A stretch of 64,000 bases of DNA, taken from assembly GCF_900109615.1 (NCBI RefSeq), contig NZ_FOIX01000003.1, forward strand, positions 372,001-436,000, in the 5' to 3' direction. This DNA comes from Kaistella antarctica. GTDB lineage: Bacteria; Bacteroidota; Bacteroidia; Flavobacteriales; Weeksellaceae. Made by a program: the position numbers and the translations under genes. The notes under the pieces are model-generated. The model was not told where the DNA came from. It ran no database searches and saw only the letters and a program-made list of their open reading frames with translations. Positions within the stretch are counted from its first letter, which is position 1. Each line of letters opens with the position of its first letter. Below, piece by piece: positions 24,077 through 30,856 of the stretch.

Positions 24077-26053
24077 ATGATTTCTAAGCAAACAATTGAT
24101 AAAATATTTTCTGCCATTCGGGTAGAGGAAATCGTCGGCGAATATGTGCAACTTAAAAGAGCAGGCTCGAATTTTAAAGGGTTAAGTCCGTTTCATGATG
24201 AGAAATCACCGAGTTTTGTGGTGTCGCCAAGTAAGCAAATTTGGAAAGATTTTTCATCTGGAAAAGGTGGAACTGCCATTTCATTTTTAATGGAAATTGA
24301 AAATTTCACGTACCCTGAAGCACTGCGGCATGCGGCTCAAAAGTATGGAATAGAAATAGAAGAGGACAAACGGGAACTTACGGAAGAGCAAAAGCAAGCG
24401 CAGACCGATAAAGAACTGCTTTACAAAATTCATGAGATCGCGAACGATTTTTTCCAGGAACAACTTTTCGAAACCGAAGAGGGACGGACAATCGCCTATT
24501 CTTATTTTAAAGAGCGCGAACTTAGGGATGATATTATTAAGAAATTCCAGTTGGGATATTCACCAGAACAGCGGAATGCTTTTACAGAATTTGCTTTAAA
24601 TAAAAGATATTCCAGCGATATTCTGGAGAAATCTGGACTGTCTATTTTTCCGGAAAATGCGCCAAACGGAATCGATCGTTTTCGGGAAAGGGTTTTATTT
24701 CCGATCCATAGTTTTTCAGGACGGGTTTTAGGATTTGGAGCGAGAATTCTGAAAAATAATATTAAAACTGCCAAATATTTAAATTCTCCCGAAACGGAAA
24801 TTTATCATAAATCAAGTGTCCTTTATGGTCTAAGTCAGGGAAAGCAAGCCATCTCCAAAGCAAACCTTTGTCTTTTAGTAGAAGGTTATATGGATGTTAT
24901 TGCGCTGCACCAAAGCGGAATTGAGAATGTCGTGGCCAGTTCTGGGACTGCTTTAACCGTCGATCAAATCAAGTTGATTAAAAGATTAACCGAAAACGTA
25001 ACCATTCTTTTCGATGGAGATCCAGCTGGAATTAAAGCGAGTTTTAGAAGTATCGATTTGTTGCTCGCCGAAGAAATGAATATTCGGATTTTACTTTTTC
25101 CAGATGGCGATGATCCTGATTCTTTTTCAAGAAAACATCCGCAAGATTATGTGGAAGACTTTATAAAAACGCAGGCTAAAGATTTCATCGATTTCAAAGC
25201 AGAAATTTTATTAAAAGAAGCGGGCGATGATCCCATTAAGAAAGCGGAATCTATTCGGGATATCGTAAAGTCGGTGGCGTTTGTGAAGAATGCTTTAAAG
25301 CAGGAAGTTTATTTAAAGGAAGTTGCCAATAAATTTGGCATTTCAGAACAATCGCTTTTTAATGAATTGAATGTTCAGAAACAACTTCAAAGTCAACAAT
25401 TCTCGCCGCAACAAAGAGCCGAGCCGCAGCTAAAGACGAAACTTGAAATCGTTCCATTAAGCACCATTTCTGTAAATCCATTATTGGAGCTGGAGGAGAA
25501 ATTAGTGAAACACATGCTCAACTTCGGAGATCGTATTTTAGAAAAATCGCATGCGGATAATCAGCCTTTTAAAATTACGGTTATTGAGGAGATTATAAGT
25601 CACTTTAATGAAGATGATTACGAGCCACAATCGCCTATTAATCAGAAAATAATCGAAGAATTAAAAATTGGTTTGGCGAATAATGAGATTATACAAAGCA
25701 ATTTTTTCTTAACTTTAATGGATGAAACCATTGTCTCTAAAGTTTCAAGCGCCATTCTGGAAGACGAAGAACTGAGTAACTGGGAAAAAAGCAATATTTT
25801 CCCACCTAAACCCGGTGAAAAATTAGAGGCAGAAATTGAGGATGATATTCTGATTCATAAAAGTCATTTCATTGAAAAAATGATTTATGATATTGTCAGA
25901 AATTTAGATGCAGTGCGGGATGAAAAGCCAGATGAGTATTATGAACTGGTTAAAAGAATCATGATTTTAAAAAGTCTTTTAAATGAAATCAATATGAAAT
26001 TAAACCGACAACTGACAAAAGGGCATAGTTATTTTAAGGAACAGAAATTGTAA
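24077..26053 (+). CDS. dnaG: DNA primase with degenerate zinc-ribbon
   Basis: Synthesises RNA primers at the replication fork. The 658-residue protein keeps the CHC2-domain scaffold at its N-terminus, FKGLSPFHDEKSPSFVVSPSKQIWKDFSSGKGG (28 to about 66), but the zinc cysteines are replaced (GLSPFH for GLCPFH, DFSSGKGG for a C-GCG type turn); only the His remains. The TOPRIM core is LCLLVEGYMDVIALHQSGIENVVASSGTALT with later LFDGDPAGIKASFRSIDLLL. A C-terminal DnaB-binding-like part follows. It precedes clpP by 25 bases. Confidence 0.93.
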   Translation: MISKQTIDKIFSAIRVEEIVGEYVQLKRAGSNFKGLSPFHDEKSPSFVVSPSKQIWKDFSSGKGGTAISFLMEIENFTYPEALRHAAQKYGIEIEEDKRELTEEQKQAQTDKELLYKIHEIANDFFQEQLFETEEGRTIAYSYFKERELRDDIIKKFQLGYSPEQRNAFTEFALNKRYSSDILEKSGLSIFPENAPNGIDRFRERVLFPIHSFSGRVLGFGARILKNNIKTAKYLNSPETEIYHKSSVLYGLSQGKQAISKANLCLLVEGYMDVIALHQSGIENVVASSGTALTVDQIKLIKRLTENVTILFDGDPAGIKASFRSIDLLLAEEMNIRILLFPDGDDPDSFSRKHPQDYVEDFIKTQAKDFIDFKAEILLKEAGDDPIKKAESIRDIVKSVAFVKNALKQEVYLKEVANKFGISEQSLFNELNVQKQLQSQQFSPQQRAEPQLKTKLEIVPLSTISVNPLLELEEKLVKHMLNFGDRILEKSHADNQPFKITVIEEIISHFNEDDYEPQSPINQKIIEELKIGLANNEIIQSNFFLTLMDETIVSKVSSAILEDEELSNWEKSNIFPPKPGEKLEAEIEDDILIHKSHFIEKMIYDIVRNLDAVRDEKPDEYYELVKRIMILKSLLNEINMKLNRQLTKGHSYFKEQKL

Positions 26054-26078
26054 TTTACAAAACGAAAAAAATAGATAA

Positions 26079-26774
26079 ATGGATATTAAAAAAGATTTCA
26101 GAGATTTCTCTGTGAAACATTTAGGAAACAGTGGATTGGCGACTGATCAATATATGGGAATGTATGGACCGACCAATTTAACGCCTTATATTATGGAAGA
26201 ACGAAGATTGAACGTGACTCAAATGGACGTTTTTTCACGTTTGATGATGGACCGAATTATCTTCTTAGGAACCGGAATCGACGATCAAGTTGCGAATATC
26301 GTAACCGCACAGTTACTGTTCTTAGAAAGTTCTGATGCGTCGAAAGATATTCAGATTTACATTAACTCTCCTGGAGGAAGCGTTTATGCTGGATTGGGAA
26401 TTTATGACACCATGCAAATCATCAAGCCGGATGTTGCGACAATCTGTACAGGAATGGCAGCTTCAATGGGTGCAGTTCTTTTGGTTGCAGGTGAAAAAGG
26501 AAAACGTTCAGCCTTGAAACATTCAAGGGTGATGATTCACCAGCCAAGTGGCGGCTCGCAAGGTGTTGCAACCGATATGGAAATCAACTTGCGCGAAATG
26601 TTGAAATTGAAGAAAGAATTATACGATATCATCGCTGAACATTCTGGACAAGATTATGACTGGGTAGAAAGAAATTCTGAGAGAGATTATTGGATGACTT
26701 CACCAGAAGCCAAAGAATTCGGAATGATTGACGAAGTTCTGCAAAGAAAAGTAGAAAAGCCGGAAAAGAAATAA
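26079..26774 (+). CDS. clpP: ATP-dependent Clp protease proteolytic subunit
   Basis: ClpP forms the double-heptamer protease chamber that works with ClpX or ClpA-type unfoldases. The 231-residue protein has the triad Ser129 (GMAASMGA), His154 (MIHQPSGG) and Asp203 (NSERDYWM), with INSPGGSVYAG and TDMEINLREMLKLKKELYD conserved. A longer N-terminal part than the E. coli enzyme suggests a propeptide that is removed on assembly. The clpX gene is not adjacent; dnaG precedes it closely. Confidence 0.95.
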   Translation: MDIKKDFRDFSVKHLGNSGLATDQYMGMYGPTNLTPYIMEERRLNVTQMDVFSRLMMDRIIFLGTGIDDQVANIVTAQLLFLESSDASKDIQIYINSPGGSVYAGLGIYDTMQIIKPDVATICTGMAASMGAVLLVAGEKGKRSALKHSRVMIHQPSGGSQGVATDMEINLREMLKLKKELYDIIAEHSGQDYDWVERNSERDYWMTSPEAKEFGMIDEVLQRKVEKPEKK

Positions 26775-26795
26775 GTTTCTTTTAAACATATAACT

Positions 26796-26829
26796 GAAAA
26801 ATGCGTCTCAAAGTTGAGACGCATTTTTT
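26796..26829. terminator. Bidirectional terminator between clpP and tpiA
   Basis: AAAAATGCGTCTCA pairs perfectly with TGAGACGCATTTTT around AAGT, with A and T runs on the two sides. The genes converge here. Confidence 0.9.
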
Positions 26830-26870
26830 GTAAAAGATCTTCTCTTTTGGAGAGGAAGTTTGGGTGAGGA

Positions 26871-27632
26871 TTAAGAGTTAAATCCCTCAATAATTTTTGC
26901 AAAATCTTCCACTTTCAAAGCAGCGCCGCCGATTAAACCACCGTCGATATCTGGTTGAGAAAATATTTCTTTCGCGTTATCTGGCTTTACAGAACCACCG
27001 TATAAAATCGAAATTTCATCAGCAATATCTTTTCCATATTTATCAGCGATTAAAGTTCTGATGTGTTTATGAATTTCTTGAGCTTGTTCCGGAGAAGCAG
27101 TTTCGCCCGTTCCAATGGCCCAAACTGGTTCGTACGCAATAACGACCTTTTTAATTTCTTCAGCTGTTAAAGTGAAAAGTGCAACTTCAATTTGGTATTT
27201 TACCACTTCTAAATGTTGACCAGATTTTCTCTGCTCCAGCGTTTCACCATTACAGTAAATTGGCGTTAACCCTTTATCCAAAGCTAATTTCACTTTTACG
27301 TTACAGTGAGAATCGGTCTCACCGTGATATTGTCTTCTTTCACTATGTCCGATCAAGGTTCCAGTTGCGTGGATGGATTCCAGCATATCTGCCGAAATTT
27401 CTCCCGTATAAGCGCCACTTTCATATTCGCTCATGTCTTGCGCAAGAACACCGATTTCATTGTGAGAAAATACATCTTTCGCCATCATCAAATACATTGC
27501 TGGTGGCGCAATCCAAACTTCGCAGTTGGTCGTATTCTTCTTTTTATACTCTAATAATTGAAACATCAGTTGTTGTGCTTCAATCACATTCTTATTCATT
27601 TTCCAGTTCCCTGCAACGATATTTTTTCTCAT
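26871..27632 (-). CDS. tpiA: Triosephosphate isomerase
   Basis: Interconverts dihydroxyacetone phosphate and glyceraldehyde 3-phosphate. AGNWKMNK holds Asn9 and Lys11; IGHSERR holds His96; the catalytic Glu168 is in VIAYEPVWAIGTG, followed by the flexible-loop sequence. LYGGSVKPDN and GLIGGAAL bind phosphate. The 253-residue length is normal. It is the last gene of the four-gene minus-strand unit that begins at 29682. Confidence 0.96.
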   Translation of the reverse strand: MRKNIVAGNWKMNKNVIEAQQLMFQLLEYKKKNTTNCEVWIAPPAMYLMMAKDVFSHNEIGVLAQDMSEYESGAYTGEISADMLESIHATGTLIGHSERRQYHGETDSHCNVKVKLALDKGLTPIYCNGETLEQRKSGQHLEVVKYQIEVALFTLTAEEIKKVVIAYEPVWAIGTGETASPEQAQEIHKHIRTLIADKYGKDIADEISILYGGSVKPDNAKEIFSQPDIDGGLIGGAALKVEDFAKIIEGFNS

Positions 27633-27647
27633 TTTAAAATGATTTAT

Positions 27648-28010
27648 TTAATTAAGTTTCCAAATATTTTTAAGAAGCATGTAGAACATATGTTCACGCT
27701 CCGTTACTTCTGCATCTGCTTTTATCAGACTTTTGGCAAACTGCAAGAAGTGTTTTCTTTCCTCTTCAGTCGAATCGTCTAAAAAGCAATGCGCATGAAA
27801 TTCAAAATGATCTTTCCACTCTTCTGCCTGTAAAACCGCAATTGCATCGAGCTCGTTGTCTAAATTTATTTTAAAAGGAAATTCATCTGCAAGATATTCC
27901 TGAATAAGCATTCCTTCTGCTGGTGCAAATTCACCATCAACTGCTGAAAGAATCATCAGTAAATGATATCCGGCAATTGACTTGTTAGATTTGTGTTGGT
28001 TTTGATTCAT
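27648..28010 (-). CDS. TerB-like family protein
   Basis: A 120-residue all-helical protein. The first half GYHLLMILSAVDGEFAPAEGMLIQEYLADEFP and the later FAKSLIKADAEVTEREHMFYMLLKN carry the TerB-type acidic pattern (A-DGE--P-E and ADAEVTE-E), which in TerB binds metal. The family is linked with tellurite resistance and envelope stress in some bacteria, but no other ter genes sit here (a TerC gene lies 18 kb away). It is 6 bases from the DoxX-type gene and 15 from tpiA. Confidence 0.75.
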   Translation of the reverse strand: MNQNQHKSNKSIAGYHLLMILSAVDGEFAPAEGMLIQEYLADEFPFKINLDNELDAIAVLQAEEWKDHFEFHAHCFLDDSTEEERKHFLQFAKSLIKADAEVTEREHMFYMLLKNIWKLN

Positions 28011-28016
28011 TATCTT

Positions 28017-29111
28017 TTAATTTTTTTGTTTAATATAATCTTCTGCTGAACGTTTATCCACAATTTTTCCTTTTTCCAAAGTCAAAACAAAAGGATTACT
28101 TCTGGCAATTGTTTTAATAGCAGTTCCGTCCATCATCGCATTATTAATGGTTTTGAACGTATTTGGATCTGTTGAGACTCCTAGAATCAGCGCGTCTTTT
28201 TGCTGACTTAATTTCGCTTCTGCCTGAGCTAAAATATTGATGTTCGCATTTTTGGGGTCGTAAGCAAAAATCAAGACTGATTTTGGAGCTTTCAAAATTT
28301 CTTCGGTCATGTCAATTCCATCAGCAGTTTCTGGTTTAAACTTTGATATTTCCGATTCATAACCTTGCTTTACTAATTTTGAACTGGTCTTCGCTTCATC
28401 AATAATCCAGGGTGAACCTTCTTCCCAATATTTTTTGTCATTAACGTAATCATCCTGATTAACTTCTAGAACTTCACCTGATTTTTCATTCTTGAGAGAA
28501 TAATAGGTTTTAAATTCCGAGGGATCTTTGGCTATTTTATGTTTCTCAATATTTAAATCAGTTCCTATTTTATAATCTCTAAAATCAATAATTGGTTCGT
28601 GCGTTATTCCCCAATTGATCACGAAAACCATGGTTAAAAAGGCAAAGGCAGAAAGGTATTTTTTAAAGGGTGTTTTTTCTTCTGGTTCATTAAACTCATT
28701 TCGGTAAAGAAAATAAAGAATTAACAGACCAACTAGTAAAACAATGTCTTTCCAGAAACTTTGCCAAGGCTCCATTTTTAATGCATCTCCAAAACATCCA
28801 CAATCGGTTACGACATTGAAATAGGCGGAGTAGAAAGTGAGGAACGCGAAGAAAACGCACAAGGCAATTAGCATTGACAATGTAAATTTTAACTGACTTT
28901 TGATCAACAGGAAAAATCCAAATATCAATTCGAAAGCCACCACCAATACTGCTAAAATCAGAGCCTGCTTTTCAAAGAAAGGCATGTTGAAAACGGCAGG
29001 AGAAAAATATTCTTCCAGTTTAAAGGAGAAGCCAACTGCGTCCACAGCTTTTACAAAACCAGAGGCAATAAAAATTAAAGCAATAACAATCCTCAGTACA
29101 TTTTTCAACAT
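28017..29111 (-). CDS. BT_3928-type DoxX membrane protein
   Basis: A 364-residue inner-membrane protein. The N-terminal DoxX-like part has about four membrane segments (residues 5-22, 45-68, 72-92, 112-133) and DVLKNVLRIVIALIFIASGFVKAVD-like opening, followed by a conserved CGCFGDAL Cys pair. A further segment (152-168) precedes a soluble tail that ends like a thioredoxin-fold domain (ILGVSTDPNTFKTINNAM). In Bacteroidetes this family neighbours tpiA and DUF1599, as here. It may take part in redox or electron-transfer work at the membrane; not proven. Gap to DUF1599 is 4 bases. Confidence 0.75.
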   Translation of the reverse strand: MLKNVLRIVIALIFIASGFVKAVDAVGFSFKLEEYFSPAVFNMPFFEKQALILAVLVVAFELIFGFFLLIKSQLKFTLSMLIALCVFFAFLTFYSAYFNVVTDCGCFGDALKMEPWQSFWKDIVLLVGLLILYFLYRNEFNEPEEKTPFKKYLSAFAFLTMVFVINWGITHEPIIDFRDYKIGTDLNIEKHKIAKDPSEFKTYYSLKNEKSGEVLEVNQDDYVNDKKYWEEGSPWIIDEAKTSSKLVKQGYESEISKFKPETADGIDMTEEILKAPKSVLIFAYDPKNANINILAQAEAKLSQQKDALILGVSTDPNTFKTINNAMMDGTAIKTIARSNPFVLTLEKGKIVDKRSAEDYIKQKN

Positions 29112-29115
29112 GTTA

Positions 29116-29682
29116 TTAAATTATAGTGGGTTTAAAAACTTCTTTTTCTTCGGAAAACTTGATGAGACAGAAGACTGCGTAATTCAGCATATCAAAATAA
29201 TTGGCGTCAACTCCTTCCGAAACTAAAGTCGCTCCAGCATTGTCTTCGATTTGTTTTGTTCTCAGAACTTTCTGATAAATTAAATCTGTGATGGAAGAGA
29301 TCCTCATTTCGCGCCAAGCTTCTCCATAATCATGATTTTTCCGAAGCATCAACTCTTTTGCTTCATGCGCAAATTTGTCGTACAGCTCTAGGATTTCATT
29401 TCTATCTTGTTTAAAATCGTCTGCAAAACCTTTCTCTAATTGAATTAAACCAATAATCGAGTAGTTCACAATTGCCATAAAATTTTCTTCTTCCGATTCT
29501 CCAACTTTAGAAACAGCCGTTGTTTGGAAGTTACGCAAGCTTTTAACTTTTATAAAAATTTGGTCGGTTAATGAAGAAGTTCGTAAAACCCGAAACGAAG
29601 CTCCGTAATCTGATAATTTATTGCTGAATAAATTTCGGCAGCTCTTTATAACGTCGTCGAACTGTTTTGATGTTTTTTGCAT
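29116..29682 (-). CDS. DUF1599 protein with two repeated domains
   Basis: A 188-residue protein composed of two copies of the DUF1599 domain, recalled as a nucleotide-modification-associated domain. The two copies share the string (K)(L/N)xDYGxxxRxxRxSSxTDxIxxKV: SDYGASFRVLRTSSLTD and HDYGEAWREMRISSITD. The longer reading frame opens at 29799, but that would run through the -7 element at 29700-29707 and overlap folP; the ATG at 29682 is chosen. It is the first gene of the unit DUF1599-DoxX-TerB-tpiA. Activity is unknown. Confidence 0.82.
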   Translation of the reverse strand: MQKTSKQFDDVIKSCRNLFSNKLSDYGASFRVLRTSSLTDQIFIKVKSLRNFQTTAVSKVGESEEENFMAIVNYSIIGLIQLEKGFADDFKQDRNEILELYDKFAHEAKELMLRKNHDYGEAWREMRISSITDLIYQKVLRTKQIEDNAGATLVSEGVDANYFDMLNYAVFCLIKFSEEKEVFKPTII

Positions 29683-29699
29683 AAGATTTCTAAACTTTT

Positions 29700-29707
29700 C
29701 AAAGATA
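29700..29707 (-). promoter_or_regulatory. -7 element TATCTTTG for the DUF1599-tpiA unit
   Basis: Minus strand TATCTTTG, 17 bases before the start at 29682; it decides the start choice. It is divergent from the folP promoter. Confidence 0.55.
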
Positions 29708-29731
29708 AGAATTTCGATTGAGAGTTTTCGG

Positions 29732-29759
29732 TTGATACTTGTCAGAAATCGTATTTTTG
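29732..29759 (+). promoter_or_regulatory. Full -33/-7 promoter of folP
   Basis: TTG (29732-29734), 17 bases, then TATTTTTG (29752-29759): a full Bacteroidetes promoter. The folP ATG is at 29764, only 4 bases after the -7 element, so the transcript should start at or next to the start codon. Confidence 0.65.
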
Positions 29760-29763
29760 TCAG

Positions 29764-30621
29764 ATGAATGCTAATACCCAACAACCTGAATCGTTGCACT
29801 TTTCAACCCTGAATTGTCGTGGGCAATTGATCGATTTATCCCAACCGAAAATGATGGGCATTCTTAACGTCACCCCAGATTCTTTTTCAGATGGAGGAAG
29901 TTTTAATACTGAAAAAACAGCGCTCGTTCAGGTAGAAAAAATGATTGGTGAAGGTGCGACTATTATCGATATCGGCGCTCAATCGACCAGACCGAACGCT
30001 CAACTTTTAGATTCAAAAGACGAAATTTTGAGAATCGGAAAGATCATTTCAAGCCTCAAAAAAGAATTCCCCCACGTTCTAATTTCGTTAGATACTTTTT
30101 TTTCAGAAACGGTGCAGTTTGGTTTTAAGGAAGGAATCAATTTGGTGAATGATATTTCCGGCGGAATGTACGATGATGAAATGTATGAAACAGTTGCCTA
30201 TACTGGACTTCCGTACGTGTTAATGCATGTGAACGGCTCTTACCACTCAATGCACGAAAAATTGATTGATGACGATATTATCTTAAAGCTCAATCATTAC
30301 TTTTCCGAAAAAATTCAGTTGTTGAGAGGATTTGGAATTAAAGATATCATCCTTGATCCTGGGTTTGGATTTGGTAAAACGGTAGCGCAAAACCATCAAC
30401 TCATTCAGGAATTCAATCAGCTAAGTTTTGGCCAATTTCCGATTTTAGCAGGGATTTCCAGAAAGTCTTTTATTTATAAACCTTTAGGCAAATCACCTTT
30501 AGATGTGGAAGAAGAAACGCAAAAACTGCATCTAAAAATGTTAGAAAAAGGCGCTAAGATTTTACGCGTTCACGATGTTGCCGCCACTAAGAAAACGATT
30601 GATCACTTTATAAGTAATTAG
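29764..30621 (+). CDS. folP: Dihydropteroate synthase
   Basis: Joins DHPP and p-aminobenzoate in folate synthesis; target of sulfonamides. LNCRGQLIDLSQPKMMGILNVTPDSFSDGG is the conserved start, IIDIGAQSTRPNA binds pterin, and GINLVNDISGGMYDDEM, LDPGFGFGKT, AGISRKSFI and LRVHDVAA complete the barrel. Length of 285 residues is normal. The start must be at or near 29764, because LNCRGQLIDLS is conserved; this makes the mRNA nearly leaderless. It converges with the small gene at 30618, with a 4-base overlap. Confidence 0.95.
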   Translation: MNANTQQPESLHFSTLNCRGQLIDLSQPKMMGILNVTPDSFSDGGSFNTEKTALVQVEKMIGEGATIIDIGAQSTRPNAQLLDSKDEILRIGKIISSLKKEFPHVLISLDTFFSETVQFGFKEGINLVNDISGGMYDDEMYETVAYTGLPYVLMHVNGSYHSMHEKLIDDDIILKLNHYFSEKIQLLRGFGIKDIILDPGFGFGKTVAQNHQLIQEFNQLSFGQFPILAGISRKSFIYKPLGKSPLDVEEETQKLHLKMLEKGAKILRVHDVAATKKTIDHFISN

Positions 30622-30854
30622 TTCAATCCTGAAAGTTTTTCAGAATATTCCTGGGCAAACTCTTTTCTGTCTTCCTCGAGTCGAGCGAGATTATCTGGCA
30701 ATAAATAAGTGAAAAGAAGTTTTTCTTCCTCATCCAGAAAGATAATTTCTTTTTGGTCACCATCAATCATCTGCGCGAAAATTTCCCACATTGAAGTATC
30801 TTTAAGCTTCAGCAATTCAAAAAAAGAGCTTGCTTTAATCTGAATATTTTTCAT
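30618..30854 (-). CDS. Small acidic protein of unknown function
   Basis: A 78-residue cytoplasmic protein I do not recognise. It is acidic and charged in the second half (LDEEEKLLFTYLLPDNLARLEEDRKEFAQEY), likely helical. It starts 2 bases after the stop of the DUF5686 gene, so it is coupled to it, and its own stop overlaps the folP stop by 4 bases on the other strand. The tight packing argues that it is real. Confidence 0.6.
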   Translation of the reverse strand: MKNIQIKASSFFELLKLKDTSMWEIFAQMIDGDQKEIIFLDEEEKLLFTYLLPDNLARLEEDRKEFAQEYSEKLSGLN

Positions 30855-30856
30855 TC

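Noticed and set aside
27179-27637. A 152-residue plus-strand frame inside tpiA.
   Set aside because: It is the shadow of the well-supported tpiA gene, with low-complexity Ser/His-rich content and no domain.
27648-28010. Tellurite-resistance operon suggested by TerB-like and TerC-like genes.
   Set aside because: They are 18 kb apart with unrelated neighbours, and TerD/TerZ-type genes are absent.
29683-29799. Longer start of the DUF1599 gene at 29799.
   Set aside because: It would run across the -7 element and into folP; the added 39 residues look non-coding.
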